A stretch of 64,000 nt of DNA from Kocuria palustris (GTDB lineage: Bacteria > Actinomycetota > Actinomycetes > Actinomycetales > Micrococcaceae): NCBI RefSeq assembly GCF_007666205.1, contig NZ_VDOR01000001.1, forward strand, positions 248,001 through 312,000. Reading direction: 5' to 3'. Position numbers and translations under genes: made by a program. Under the pieces are notes generated by a model. That model did no database searches and was not told the DNA's origin. It worked only from the letters and a program-made list of their open reading frames with translations. Positions 16,831 through 25,721 of this stretch are shown here, one piece after another. The stretch's first letter is position 1, and each line of letters starts with the position of its first letter.

Positions 16831-17859
16831 TCAGGAAGCGGTCGGCACACCTCGTGCGGCGATCTCTGCGGCCGCCTCGAGGTAGGAGAGCGCGCCGGTG
16901 GACTGCGGATCGTAGGTGATCACCGACTGCTGATAGCTCGGCGCTTCCGAGATGCGCACCGAGCGAGGGATCATCGTCTCCAGGACCTTGTCGGGGAAGT
17001 GCTGCCGCACCTCGTCCGCGACCTGCGAGGACAGGTTCGTGCGGCCGTCGTACATGGTCATCAGGATCGTCGAGACGTGGAGATCCGGGTTCAGGTGCTT
17101 CTGGATCATCCCGATGTTGTTGAGCAGCTGGCTCAGGCCCTCGAGGGCGTAGTACTCGCACTGGATGGGGATGAGCACCTCCGTCGCCGCGACGAAGGCA
17201 TTGATCGTCAGCAGCCCGAGGCTCGGGGGGCAGTCGATGAAGACGTAGTCCAGTCGCTCCAGACCCGCAGCCTCACGAGCCTTGGCGTACTGGGCGATCG
17301 CACGCGACAGTCGCTGCTCGCGGGCCACCATGGAGACCAGCTCGATCTCCGCGCCGGCGAGGTCGATGGTGGCCGGCGCGACCACGATGCGCTCGGACTC
17401 CGGAGACGGTGCGACGACCTGCTCGAGCTCCATCTCATCCACGAGGACGTCGTAGACGCCATCCACCTCGGAGCCGTGCGGCACACCCAGGGCGGTCGAG
17501 GCGTTGCCCTGCGGGTCGTTGTCGACCACCAGGACATGGAGGCCCTGCTCGGCCAGGGCGACAGCGAGGTTCACAGCGGTGCTGGTCTTGCCCACTCCGC
17601 CCTTCTGGTTGCTCACCGTGACGATGCGGGTCTGCTCGGGCCGCTCGAGCTGCACGCGCTGGAGTCGCCGCCGTCGCTGGTTCTCTTCCACGAGCTTCCT
17701 TCCGAGCGGGGTGTCTCCCGCACCTTGTGCCGCCGGAGCGCCGGCGTCCTGACCTGCCGTCATCCGCGATCCGCGATCGGGCTGCACGGCCGTGGGCTGA
17801 GCGACCGGATCCGGGGGGAGTCCGAAGTCGTAGCCCCGGGACGACGTGTTCTGCGGCAT
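16831..17859 (-). CDS. parA: Chromosome-partitioning ATPase ParA
   Basis: 342 residues from the ATG at 17859, preceded by AGGAGGGTGG. ParA/Soj proteins are deviant-Walker ATPases that bind DNA non-specifically as dimers and move ParB-parS complexes. Visible: NQKGGVGKTSTAVNLAVALA (about 84-103, signature Lys of the deviant P-loop), VVDNDPQGNAST (switch I), FIDCPPSLGLLTINA (Walker B), and a DNA-binding C-terminal Arg/Lys segment. The first 80 residues are an extension without known domain, common in actinobacteria. The upstream gap holds a GlxR/CRP-like palindrome; downstream lies a parS-centred terminator. Confidence 0.97.
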   Translation of the reverse strand: MPQNTSSRGYDFGLPPDPVAQPTAVQPDRGSRMTAGQDAGAPAAQGAGDTPLGRKLVEENQRRRRLQRVQLERPEQTRIVTVSNQKGGVGKTSTAVNLAVALAEQGLHVLVVDNDPQGNASTALGVPHGSEVDGVYDVLVDEMELEQVVAPSPESERIVVAPATIDLAGAEIELVSMVAREQRLSRAIAQYAKAREAAGLERLDYVFIDCPPSLGLLTINAFVAATEVLIPIQCEYYALEGLSQLLNNIGMIQKHLNPDLHVSTILMTMYDGRTNLSSQVADEVRQHFPDKVLETMIPRSVRISEAPSYQQSVITYDPQSTGALSYLEAAAEIAARGVPTAS

Positions 17860-17881
17860 CGAGCCACCCTCCTGGACCTGA

Positions 17882-17897
17882 TGTGATGTACATCACA
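17882..17897. promoter_or_regulatory. CRP/GlxR-like palindrome upstream of parA
   Basis: TGTGATGTACATCACA is a perfect palindrome that fits the GlxR consensus TGTGA-NNTANN-TCACA. It lies 23 bp upstream of the parA start and downstream of a possible -10 (TAGTGT on the minus strand, 17938-17933), a position that would favour repression. No regulator gene of this family is in the window. Confidence 0.55.
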
Positions 17898-17979
17898 CCG
17901 CAAGAGGCCGTGGCCTCCGGCGGACCAGGCCAACACTACCCAAGGGGGCTCCCGCGCCGCCCAGCCGGAGCCGTACGGG

Positions 17980-18693
17980 TCAGAGCGCCACGCGGACCAC
18001 GGTCGTGGGCTCCTCGAGCAGCTCCTGCCCGAGGGAGAGGACCTCCGTCCGCGAGACTCGATGGCGCTTGAGCTGCTTGCGGGCCTTCTCGACCTCGGCC
18101 TCCGCCGAGCGGCCCTTGAGCGCCAGCAGCTCCCCGGACCCGTGCAGCAGCGGGAGGGTGAAATCCAGCAGCCCGCTGAGCGCCGAGACGGCGCGTGCCG
18201 TGACCACCTGCGGGGCCTCCCCTCCGGGCAGCTCCTCGACCTGTTCGCCTCGGGCGCGGAGGACCTGGACGTTGTCGAGCTGCAGGTCCTCGATGACCTC
18301 GTTCAGCCACGTGACGCGCCGCTCGAGCGGCTCGATCAGCGTCAGCCGCAGATCGGGGCGGGCGATGGCCAGGCAGAGCCCGGGCAGTCCCGCACCCGAA
18401 CCCACATCCGCCACCCGGGCGTCCTGGGGGATCAGGGATTCCACCACCGCGCAGTTGAGCACGTGGCGCCCCCACAGCCGCGGGGCCTCCCTCGGACCGA
18501 TCAGACCGCGCACGATGCCCGACGACGCCAGGTGCCCCACATACCGCTGGGCCAGGGGCAGCCGGTCGCCGAAGAGCGTGCGCGCGGCCCGGGCCTCCTG
18601 GCCCTCGAGCTCGGGGGCCGGCTGCGCGACCGCTCCGCCGGCCCCGTCCTCCGCCGCACCGCCGGGAGCGCGATCAGGCGTCTGCTCAGCCAC
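17980..18693 (-). CDS. rsmG: 16S rRNA (guanine-527-N7)-methyltransferase
   Basis: 237 residues from a GTG at 18693, only 3 bp after the jag stop. RsmG (GidB) uses SAM to methylate G527 of 16S rRNA; loss gives low-level streptomycin resistance. The SAM motif is VADVGSGAGLPGLCLAIARP (about 95-114) followed by LIEPLERRVTWLNEV. The N-terminal RYVGHLASSG and WGRHVLNCA segments are typical of the family. The first 40 residues (Ala/Glu/Pro) are an unconserved extension. Same gene order as Rv3919c. Confidence 0.95.
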   Translation of the reverse strand: MAEQTPDRAPGGAAEDGAGGAVAQPAPELEGQEARAARTLFGDRLPLAQRYVGHLASSGIVRGLIGPREAPRLWGRHVLNCAVVESLIPQDARVADVGSGAGLPGLCLAIARPDLRLTLIEPLERRVTWLNEVIEDLQLDNVQVLRARGEQVEELPGGEAPQVVTARAVSALSGLLDFTLPLLHGSGELLALKGRSAEAEVEKARKQLKRHRVSRTEVLSLGQELLEEPTTVVRVAL

Positions 18694-18696
18694 GCC

Positions 18697-19347
18697 TCAG
18701 CCGTTCGCGGAGACGACGATGTGACGGCCGGGGCCCTCGCCCTCCGACTCCGAGTGCATGCCCTCCTCGGCCACGACGTCGTGGACGATCTTGCGCTCGT
18801 ACGGCGTCAGCGGCTCCAGGTGCACCGGCTCGCCGGAGTCGCGCACCTGCTGCACCGTGCGGCGCGCCATCTCCCGGAGCTCCTCCGCCCGGGCCTTCCG
18901 GTAGCCGGCGACGTCCAGGACGAGACGGCTGCGCTGCTCGGTGCCCGCGAGCACCGCCAGGCGGACGAGCTCCTGGAGAGATTCGAGGACCTCGCCGTCC
19001 TGCCCCACGAGCATGTCGAGGCTGTCGTCGTCGTCCTCGGTCACCACGGAGAGATAGGTGCGTCCGTTGCGGACCTCGATGTCGATGTCGCCGTCGAGAT
19101 CGGCGAGATCGAGCAGCTCCTCGATGTAGTCCGCCGCGACCTCGCCCTCCTCCTCGAGGAGATCGACCTGGTCGCCGTCGGAGTCGGGGGACCCGCCCTG
19201 CGCGGCGGCACCGGTCTGGTCCGCGGGGACGTCGACGCCCGCGGCGACCGCGCCGGCGTCGACCTTCCGGCCCGGCTCGAGGTCGCTGACGTCGATCCCC
19301 TCGGGGGCCGCGTCCTGCGACGGATCGCTGCTCTGGTTCTCGCTCAT
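18697..19347 (-). CDS. khpB: Jag/KhpB-type KH-R3H RNA-binding protein
   Basis: 216 residues from the ATG at 19347 (AGGAGAG upstream). A disordered acidic N-terminus (about 1-70) precedes a type-II KH domain with its GxxG loop in LDMLVGQDGEVLESLQ. An R3H domain follows, with the RxxxH signature in LTPYERKIVHDVV. Family members bind RNA and affect cell elongation in Firmicutes. It sits between yidC and rsmG as in most actinobacteria. The classical Jag_N domain is absent, as usual in this phylum. Confidence 0.93.
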   Translation of the reverse strand: MSENQSSDPSQDAAPEGIDVSDLEPGRKVDAGAVAAGVDVPADQTGAAAQGGSPDSDGDQVDLLEEEGEVAADYIEELLDLADLDGDIDIEVRNGRTYLSVVTEDDDDSLDMLVGQDGEVLESLQELVRLAVLAGTEQRSRLVLDVAGYRKARAEELREMARRTVQQVRDSGEPVHLEPLTPYERKIVHDVVAEEGMHSESEGEGPGRHIVVSANG

Positions 19348-19423
19348 GAATCTCTCCTGACGACGGGGTGCACAGGCCGTTCCCGACAGTATGGCGAATG
19401 CGGCTGCCCTGTGGGCGGCGGTG

Positions 19424-20560
19424 TCAGGCCCTGGAGCTGCCCTTGCCCTTGCCCGACTTCCGCTTCCCCGACGAGGCCCCCTTGGAGATCGGCGAGGAGC
19501 TGCCGCTGGCCGGCTCGTGCTCCGCTGCGCCCGCGCCCTTCCGAGCAGCGTCAGCGGCACCGCCGCCGACGCGTGCTTGCGGCTCGTTCTTGACGCCCTT
19601 GGCCTTCTGGCGCTTCTTGCTCATGGGCTGCTGGCGCTGACCGGCCGCGGCCTTGGCACGCGCCTCCTCGATCTCGGCCTCGTGCTCCTCCTGGGTCTTG
19701 CCCAGCGGCGGCAGGCCCTTGGCGGCGCGGCGCTCGTTGAGCTCCCGCTCGGCCTGCGATCCGGGGGTCGGATTGTTGCGGATGGTCCAGTACTGCTGCC
19801 CCATGGACCAGACGTTGGAGATCGTCCAGTAGACGAGCACGCCGATCGGGAAGTTGATGCCCGTGATCAGGAAGATGATCGGGAAGATGTAGATGATCAT
19901 CTGCTGCTGGCGGTACATCGGCGAGTTCTTGGTCGCCTCGGAGACGTTCTTGGACGCCAGCTGCTTCTGCGAGATGAACATGGTGACCGTCATGGCCAGC
20001 ACGAGCAGTGCGGCGATGATGATGGTCGCCGTGTGGTTGCCGTCCCCGGGGGAGCGCAGCGTCGAGAACAGCGGAGCGCCGAAGAGCGTGCCCTCGTAGA
20101 ACTGGTGGATCTTGTCCGAGGACAGGACCAGGATTCCCTCGTTGTTCTCAGCGGCCTGCGGGACGCCGTTGAGCACCTGGAACAGGCCGAAGAAGATCGG
20201 CATCTGGGCGAGGATCGGCAGGCACGAGGCAAGCGGGTTGACGCCGTGGTCCTTGTACAGCGCCATCTGCTCCTCGGCCATGGCCTGCCGCGACACCTGG
20301 TCGGTCTTGCCCTTGTACTTGGCCTGCAGCTTGGTCATCTGCGGCTGGATCTCCTGCATGCCGCGCATCGAGCGGATCTGGCGCAGGAACAGCGGGATGG
20401 TCAGCGTGCGCATCACGAGCGTCAGGCCGACGATCGCCAGGACCCAGGTCCAGCCGCTCGCGGCATCCAGGCCGATGAGCGTGAACAGCTCGTGGAACAG
20501 CCACAGGATCGCGGAGACGATCCATTTGAAGGGCCAGAGGATGATGTCGAAGATGTTCAT
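19424..20560 (-). CDS. yidC: Membrane protein insertase YidC
   Basis: 378 residues from the ATG at 20560. That ATG overlaps the yidD stop (ATGA), so the two are coupled. YidC inserts proteins into the membrane with or without SecYEG. The sequence has five membrane segments, with the groove Arg in GLTLVMRTLTIPLFLRQIR (about 52-70) and the cytoplasmic hairpin MRGMQEIQPQMTKLQAKYKG. The periplasmic domain of the Gram-negative type is absent, as in Gram-positive YidC1. The C-terminal tail of about 90 residues is rich in Lys, Gly and Ser and probably contacts ribosomes. Confidence 0.96.
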   Translation of the reverse strand: MNIFDIILWPFKWIVSAILWLFHELFTLIGLDAASGWTWVLAIVGLTLVMRTLTIPLFLRQIRSMRGMQEIQPQMTKLQAKYKGKTDQVSRQAMAEEQMALYKDHGVNPLASCLPILAQMPIFFGLFQVLNGVPQAAENNEGILVLSSDKIHQFYEGTLFGAPLFSTLRSPGDGNHTATIIIAALLVLAMTVTMFISQKQLASKNVSEATKNSPMYRQQQMIIYIFPIIFLITGINFPIGVLVYWTISNVWSMGQQYWTIRNNPTPGSQAERELNERRAAKGLPPLGKTQEEHEAEIEEARAKAAAGQRQQPMSKKRQKAKGVKNEPQARVGGGAADAARKGAGAAEHEPASGSSSPISKGASSGKRKSGKGKGSSRA

Positions 20561-21054
20561 CGGGTGGAAGCTCCTTGAGCCGTCGGCGCGGCGGGCTGGT
20601 CAGCGCCGTCCTGGCGCCCGGACGTGTTCTCGGCTGCCGGATCGCGCGGCGTCAGCACCGCGGCGCGATCGGCGGGCGTGGGGTGGTTCAGCAGGATGAT
20701 CCGCGGCAGCTCGGCCTCCGTGGAGAACCGGCGACCGCCCTGCGGCACCCTGTCGATGCCGCCGGCCGCCCAGGGATGGCATCTGAGGAGACGTCGCACG
20801 GTCAAACCTAGGCCCCGCACCGCGCCGTGGCGAACCACGGACTCCAGCCCGTAGGCCGAGCACGTGGGGAAGTGCCGGCAGACGTCGCCGTAGAGCGGAG
20901 ACACCAGCAGGCGATAGAGCTTCAGGCCCGCGATGAGCAGGTTCTGCGGCAGCAGCCACAGCGCCTGCACCGGTCCCGTCGGGCGCACGAAGTCGGAGGG
21001 CGCCTCCTCCCAGAGCCGCTCCTCGGCCGTCCGGGGCGCGTCCGGGGCGCTCAC
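20557..21054 (-). CDS. yidD: Membrane protein insertion efficiency factor YidD
   Basis: 165 residues from the GTG at 21054, whose GTGA overlaps the rnpA stop. The core (about 45-115) has the family signature LLVSPLYGDVCRHFPTCSAY followed by GLESVVRHG and RCHPWAAGGIDRVPQ. Both Cys residues of CRHFPTC are present. YidD is a small membrane-associated helper of YidC-dependent insertion. The N-terminal 40 and C-terminal 45 residues are extra relative to the family's usual 70-90, with no known domain. It is part of the chain rnpA-yidD-yidC, joined by 4-bp overlaps. Confidence 0.93.
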   Translation of the reverse strand: MSAPDAPRTAEERLWEEAPSDFVRPTGPVQALWLLPQNLLIAGLKLYRLLVSPLYGDVCRHFPTCSAYGLESVVRHGAVRGLGLTVRRLLRCHPWAAGGIDRVPQGGRRFSTEAELPRIILLNHPTPADRAAVLTPRDPAAENTSGRQDGADQPAAPTAQGASTR

Positions 21055-21404
21055 GCCGGGACCTCCGCCTTGGCGGCCGCCTTGCGCCACGCGGACTCCC
21101 AGTCGCGGCGCAGCTCGTCGAAGCCCGCCTCGGCGGAGGGCGGCAGCGCTCGCACCACGACGTCGAAGCCGTCGGGCCGCCGCTCGATCGTGGTGCCCAC
21201 GAGCTCGCGCAGGCGGCGCTTCACCCGATTGCGGCACACGGCATTGCCGACCCGCTTGGAGACGACGAAGCCCGCCCGGGCCGGCTGGCCCGCGGCGGTG
21301 GCGCGCACATAGACGACGACGTTCCGGCGCCCCTGCCGGGCACCGGAACGTGTGGTCGCTGCGAAGTGCGTGGAGGTGCGCATCCTGTGCTGTGCGGGAA
21401 GCAC
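21051..21404 (-). CDS. rnpA: Ribonuclease P protein component
   Basis: 117 residues from the GTG at 21404, chosen because it gives the usual VLPAQHRMR start and has AAGGGGGTG just upstream; an ATG further upstream at 21449 only adds poorly conserved residues. It holds the RNase P signature RVGNAVCRNRVKRRLRELV (about 60-78). The protein assists the RNA subunit in trimming tRNA 5' ends. Its gene follows rpmH by 90 bp and is coupled to yidD by a GTGA overlap. Confidence 0.95.
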   Translation of the reverse strand: MLPAQHRMRTSTHFAATTRSGARQGRRNVVVYVRATAAGQPARAGFVVSKRVGNAVCRNRVKRRLRELVGTTIERRPDGFDVVVRALPPSAEAGFDELRRDWESAWRKAAAKAEVPA

Positions 21405-21494
21405 GCGCTCACCCCCTTCGAGCTCGGCGGCGTCCGAGGCCGCGGGCATCCCGGTGGGGGAGGCCGCCGCGGCCGTCGATGGCGACGAGAGGTC

Positions 21495-21632
21495 TCAGGC
21501 CGAGAGGGAGGCGCGGCCCTTGGCGCGGCGCGCCGAGAGGATGCCGCGGCCGGCGCGGGTGCGCATGCGGGCGCGGAAGCCGTGCTTCTTGGCGCGGCGG
21601 CGATTGTTCGGCTGGAACGTGCGCTTGCTCAT
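21495..21632 (-). CDS. rpmH: 50S ribosomal protein L34
   Basis: 45 residues from the ATG at 21632. The sequence [20 protein letters not shown] followed by [20 protein letters not shown] is the standard L34. It is highly basic and buried in 23S rRNA. It is the first gene of the minus-strand chain rpmH-rnpA-yidD-yidC-jag-rsmG and diverges from dnaA across the 520-bp intergenic region, where its promoter must lie. Confidence 0.98.
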   Translation of the reverse strand: MSKRTFQPNNRRRAKKHGFRARMRTRAGRGILSARRAKGRASLSA

Positions 21633-22152
21633 GGTTCTTCTCCGGATGCAGGACGGGCGTGCCCCTGTGCGCTGCGGACCAGGCGCACGCTGCCCGTGCA
21701 GCACGGGCGCGCAGCAGGCCTGCCGCGGGCGAGGGGTCCACCGCTGTGGTGGTCGATGGCTGTGCCGCCGCGGAGCGCATGAGCGCAGGACGCAGCTCGG
21801 ACACAGGACTGACCGATTGTAGGCGCGCAGGCAGGGGCGGTCAACCGAAGCCGTGATGACCGTCCCTCGCCCACATGCTGTGAACTCGCTGCCGAGAATC
21901 CTGTGGATAACCGGATTCGCGCGCTTGCCGCCAACGGCGCGCTCTCGCACGTGTAACTACACAACTGTAGTTCCCGAGGGCCCGGATCGAGGCTAGGCCG
22001 CCGCTTCGAACGTGCTCTAGGCTGACCTTCGCGCTCGACCCCCGGAGCAGCTGTCCACCGCTGTGAACAACTCTGTGGATGACCGGTCGTCAGAGCCCTC
22101 CAGGACCCTGCGTCCGGAGCCGAATCGCCCCCGATCCCGGAGTCCCCAGACC
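21633..22152. other. rpmH-dnaA intergenic region with DnaA boxes and palindromes
   Basis: This divergent control region contains a perfect DnaA box TGTGGATAA at 21902-21910 and a one-mismatch box TGTGGATGA at 22074-22082. It also has an inverted repeat GTGTAACTACAC at 21951-21962, overlapped by ACTACA/TGTAGT arms (21956-21961 and 21966-21971). DnaA autoregulation of its own promoter is well known and fits these boxes. No small gene is evident. If dnaA starts at 22063, the last 90 bp are coding. Confidence 0.65.
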
Positions 22153-23871
22153 GTGAGTCCTCAGCAGAACCCGGAGCTCGACGCCCAGTGGGCCCAGTGC
22201 GTGAGCGCCATGTCCGAGGACCCGCAGATCTCCCCCCGGCACCGGGGCTTCCTCCGCCTGGCCCAGCCGCGGGGCCTGATGGGCACCACGCTGCTGATCG
22301 CCGTGCCGAACGAGCTGACCCGTGAGGTCCTCCAGTCCAAGATCGCGCCGGCCTTCAACGCAGCGGTGACGCGGTCCTTCGGCCAGGACACGCTCGTCGC
22401 GCTCGTCGTGGACACCGATCTGGAGGAGGTCTCCGAGCAGGAGATCGAATCCGCTTCGCGCGCCTCCCTGCCGCCGCTGAGCGAGCTCGAGGCCGAGCGC
22501 GGCCGCACCGCCGCCCCGGCCCCGGATCGGCCGGACGACCAGCTCTCCACCACGAGCTCGGAGTACTCCGGGGCCGTCGACTCGTTCCGCTCGCCGTCGC
22601 CGCGCCCGGCCCCCCAGCGATCCGCGGAGCCCGAGCCCGCTCGCCGACCCGACCCCGAGCCGACGGCGGCGCCCGTCCAGGACCTCCGCCCGGAGACCCC
22701 GCCCCAGGACGCCCCGCGCCCCGCGGCGCCGCGCTACGAACGGGGTCGGCAGGACACCTTCGCGCCGATCTCGCCGAGCGCCCCCTCCGCCGCGGAGGAC
22801 CACGGGACCGCCGGCGCCGAGTCCGCGGAGTGGAACTCGAGCGCGCGCCTGAACCCCAAGTACGTCTTCGAGTCCTTCGTGATCGGGCAGTCCAACCGCT
22901 TCGCCCATGCGGCCGCGTTCGCGGTCTCCGAGACGCCCGCCAAGGCATATAACCCGCTGTTCATCTACGGCGACTCCGGGCTGGGCAAGACGCACCTGCT
23001 GCATGCGATCGGCCACTACGCCAAGCGCCTGTACCCCGGGATCTCGGTGCGGTACGTGAACTCGGAGGAGTTCACGAACGACTTCATCAACTCGATCCGC
23101 GACGACGAGGGCTCCTCCTTCAAGGAGATCTACCGCAACGTCGACATGCTGCTGATCGACGACATCCAGTTCCTGGCCGGCAAGGAGCACACGCAGGAGG
23201 AGTTCTTCCACACCTTCAACGCGCTGCACAATCACGAGAAGCAGATCGTGATCACCTCGGACCTGCCGCCCAAGCAGCTCACGGGGTTCGCCGACCGCAT
23301 GCGATCGCGCTTCGAGTGGGGGCTCATCACCGACGTCCAGCCGCCCGAGCTCGAGACCCGCATCGCGATCCTGCGCAAGAAGGCCCGCTCCGAGGGAACC
23401 CAGGCCCCGCCCGAGGTGCTGGAGTACATCGCCTCCCACATCTCCACGAACATCCGCGAGCTCGAGGGCGCCCTGATCCGCGTGACGGCCTTCGCCTCGC
23501 TGAACCGCCAGGACGTCGATCTGCCGCTGGCCGAGCTCGTGCTCAAGGACCTGATCACGGACGACGACGGCGAGATCACCGCCGCCACGATCCTCGGCCA
23601 GACCTCCGCCTACTTCGACATCTCCCTCGAGGAGCTCAAGTCCAAGTCGCGCACGCGCACGCTGGTGACCGCCCGCCAGATCGCCATGTACCTGCTGCGC
23701 GAGCTCACGGACATGTCGCTGCCCAAGATCGGCCAGGAGCTCGGCGGCCGCGATCACACCACGGTCATGCACGCCGACCGCAAGATCCGCACGCTCATGG
23801 CCGAGCGCCGGCAGATCTTCAACCAGGTGACCGAGCTGACCAACCGGATCAAGCAGCAGCGCGGCGGCTGA
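22153..23871 (+). CDS. dnaA: Replication initiator DnaA
   Basis: 572 residues from the GTG at 22153 (GGAG 10 bp upstream). A GTG at 22063 would add 30 unconserved residues over DnaA-box-like DNA, so I prefer the later start. Domain I is at about 8-90. A long Pro/Ala/Arg-rich domain II follows (about 110-230). Domain III has Walker [18 protein letters not shown], Walker [14 protein letters not shown] and the AAA+ sensor motifs. Domain IV has the DnaA-box helix [15 protein letters not shown]. DnaA-ATP melts oriC to start replication. A strong hairpin follows at 23895-23932, then the candidate origin. Confidence 0.96.
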   Translation: MSPQQNPELDAQWAQCVSAMSEDPQISPRHRGFLRLAQPRGLMGTTLLIAVPNELTREVLQSKIAPAFNAAVTRSFGQDTLVALVVDTDLEEVSEQEIESASRASLPPLSELEAERGRTAAPAPDRPDDQLSTTSSEYSGAVDSFRSPSPRPAPQRSAEPEPARRPDPEPTAAPVQDLRPETPPQDAPRPAAPRYERGRQDTFAPISPSAPSAAEDHGTAGAESAEWNSSARLNPKYVFESFVIGQSNRFAHAAAFAVSETPAKAYNPLFIYGDSGLGKTHLLHAIGHYAKRLYPGISVRYVNSEEFTNDFINSIRDDEGSSFKEIYRNVDMLLIDDIQFLAGKEHTQEEFFHTFNALHNHEKQIVITSDLPPKQLTGFADRMRSRFEWGLITDVQPPELETRIAILRKKARSEGTQAPPEVLEYIASHISTNIRELEGALIRVTAFASLNRQDVDLPLAELVLKDLITDDDGEITAATILGQTSAYFDISLEELKSKSRTRTLVTARQIAMYLLRELTDMSLPKIGQELGGRDHTTVMHADRKIRTLMAERRQIFNQVTELTNRIKQQRGG

Positions 23872-23894
23872 GCCGGCTCCCGCCCCCCCTTCGG

Positions 23895-23932
23895 AAGGCC
23901 CCGAGGCCCCGCTCCAGCGGCCTCGGGGTCTT
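23895..23932 (+). terminator. dnaA terminator hairpin
   Basis: A 14-bp stem (23895-23908 with 23919-23932, one G-T pair) and a 10-base loop, 23 bp after the dnaA stop. The downstream arm ends in TCTT. Confidence 0.75.
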
Positions 23933-24583
23933 CTGCCATCCGTGCCCGACCCCTCTGTCCACAGGAGTCCGCGGCTCGCTGCCGCCTGTCGACCGGACTT
24001 CTCCACAGCTGTGGGAAGGCCTGTGGACGGTCTGTGCACGAGCGGATTCCACCGGCTGTGGACAACTCTGTGGAGTTCTGCCGGATCCCGGTGGAAAACG
24101 GCCCGTGATCCGGGGACCGGCCTGTGCACGCACCGCAGATGACATCCATGTGATTACACAGCCGACGGAGGATCCGTGGACGGCGGTGCACAGTCCTCCC
24201 ACAGCCGGGATCCGCGTCAGTTCAGCGATCCGGGCTCTTTTCCACAAGATCCACAGAGGTTATGAACACTACTGACCATTAACTCCTCCGCCGGACAACG
24301 AATGCCCTGCTGCCCGCACCGGGCCCGCCGAGCTCGTGTAATTACACGTTCCGAGCGGGCCGACGGTCGTCCGGACCCGATCCCGGAGCCTCCACATCCG
24401 GCGGATTCCTGGAATTACAGGAGTCCCGAGCCTCGACACCCCGCGTCCCCCCTCGCGGCGCCGCTGCGCGCCGCCCGGTGAATGGCACAGGGCACACCGC
24501 GCCGATAGCATGCAGACGTCGTCTGTCCGGACTCCGCCCGGACTTCGCGCGGACGGCATCTGCGAACGAAAGGCGCTCACACC
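23933..24583. other. oriC: Probable chromosomal origin of replication (oriC)
   Basis: The dnaA-dnaN intergenic region is the standard actinobacterial oriC position. Core DnaA-box motifs TCCACA or TGTGGA occur at 23958, 24002, 24022, 24057, 24069, 24241 and 24250, in both orientations, mostly with one or two deviations from TTATCCACA. The stretch after the last two boxes (about 24256-24300, TTATGAACACTACTGACCAT onward) is the least GC-rich part and could be the unwinding element. Two further palindromes lie between it and dnaN. No open frame of substance was seen. Confidence 0.85.
24322..24361. promoter_or_regulatory. Interrupted palindrome between oriC boxes and dnaN
   Basis: CGTGTAATTACACG (24335-24348) is a perfect palindrome, and a second pair of arms, GGCCCGC/GCGGGCC (24322-24328 and 24355-24361), shares the same centre. 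Related sequences occur at 21951 (GTGTAACTACAC), 24149 (TGTGATTACACA) and 24407-24422 (TCCTG/CAGGA around GAATTA). It may be an operator for dnaN or a replication-control site. No known consensus was matched. Confidence 0.4.
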
Positions 24584-25708
24584 GTGAAGTTCTCCGTCGA
24601 ACGGGACGTCCTGGCCGAGGCCGTGACCTGGACCGCCCGGTCCCTGTCGCCCCGCCCTCCCGTGCCGGTGCTGTCCGGCCTGCTGCTCAAGGCCGAGTCC
24701 GGGCAGGTCTCCCTGGCGGGCTTCGACTACGAGATCTCTTCTCGCGTGTCCATCGACGCCCGCATCGAGGAGGAGGGCACCGCTCTCGTCTCGGGACGCC
24801 TGCTCGCGGACATCTGCCGCTCCCTGCCTTCGGCCCCGGTCGACGTCGTGACCGATGAGGGCAAGCTGACGCTGATCTGCCGGTCGTCGCGGTTCAACCT
24901 CGCGGCCATGCCGGTCGAGGACTACCCCGAGCTGCCCGGGCTTCCCGAGGTCTCCGGAATCGTGGACGGCGCCGAGTTCGCCCAGGCCGTCGCTCAGGTG
25001 GGCATCGCCGCCTCCAAGGACGACACCCTTCCGATCCTCACGGGCGTGCGGATCGAGATCGACGGCGAGCGCATGACCCTGCTGGCCACCGACCGCTACC
25101 GCCTGGCCATGCGCGAGCTCACGTGGCGCCCCAACAGCAGCTCGCTGCAGACCGCGGCGCTCATCAAGGCCAAGACTCTCAGCGACGTCGCCAAGACCCT
25201 CGGGCCGGCCGGCGAGCTCAACCTCGCCCTGTCCGACAGCACGGAGCTCGTGGGCTTCGAATCCGGCGGCCGCCGGACCACGTCGCTGCTCATCGACGGC
25301 GAGTACCCCAAGATCCGCTCCCTGTTCCCGGAGTCGACTCCGATCACGGCCGCCGTGCGCACCTCGGAGCTCGTCGAGGCCGTGCGCCGCGTCTCGCTGG
25401 TCGCCGAGCGCAACACCCCGGTCCGCCTGGCCTTCTCCGAGGGGCAGGTCGCCCTGGACGCCGGCACGGGCGAGGACGCCCAGGCATCCGAGGTCATCGA
25501 GGCGAACCTGCAGGGCGAGGACATCACCGTGGCCTTCAACCCCACGTACCTCTCCGAGGGCCTGCACGCGTTCCACTCGGAGTACGTGCGCTTCTCGTTC
25601 ACCGCTCCGCCCAAGCCCGCCGTGCTCTCCGCTCAGGAGGAGCAGGACGGCGACGACTCCGTGGCCTACCGGTACCTGCTGATGCCGGTGCGCCTGCCGA
25701 GCTCCTGA
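24584..25708 (+). CDS. dnaN: DNA polymerase III sliding clamp (beta subunit)
   Basis: 374 residues from the GTG at 24584. The start MKFSVERDVLAEAVTWTARS is standard for actinobacterial clamps. Three repeated clamp folds of about 120 residues are visible, each ending near an L-L-A-T-D-R-Y or D-Y-P-type motif (DNFxxLP region VEDYPELPGLPE at about 110; TDRYRLAMRELTW at about 170; YRYLLMPVRL at the C-terminus). The dimeric ring tethers the polymerase to DNA. It is followed 13 bp later by recF. Confidence 0.97.
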   Translation: MKFSVERDVLAEAVTWTARSLSPRPPVPVLSGLLLKAESGQVSLAGFDYEISSRVSIDARIEEEGTALVSGRLLADICRSLPSAPVDVVTDEGKLTLICRSSRFNLAAMPVEDYPELPGLPEVSGIVDGAEFAQAVAQVGIAASKDDTLPILTGVRIEIDGERMTLLATDRYRLAMRELTWRPNSSSLQTAALIKAKTLSDVAKTLGPAGELNLALSDSTELVGFESGGRRTTSLLIDGEYPKIRSLFPESTPITAAVRTSELVEAVRRVSLVAERNTPVRLAFSEGQVALDAGTGEDAQASEVIEANLQGEDITVAFNPTYLSEGLHAFHSEYVRFSFTAPPKPAVLSAQEEQDGDDSVAYRYLLMPVRLPSS

Positions 25709-25721
25709 GTCCCGGGCCTGC

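Noticed and set aside
15895-16850. Several open frames of 130-260 codons in the parA-parB gap
   Set aside because: No recognisable domain, poor starts, and parS copies account for repeated FHVK/SRET strings; codon composition does not resemble the neighbouring genes.
22063-22152. Upstream GTG start for dnaA at 22063
   Set aside because: It would add 30 unconserved residues across DnaA-box-like DNA; the GTG at 22153 has a better upstream signal and gives a normal N-terminus. It remains possible.
24269-25576. Minus-strand open frame opposite dnaN
   Set aside because: Shadow frame; the protein is His/Gly/Arg-rich without a domain, and it runs across the oriC-dnaN control region.
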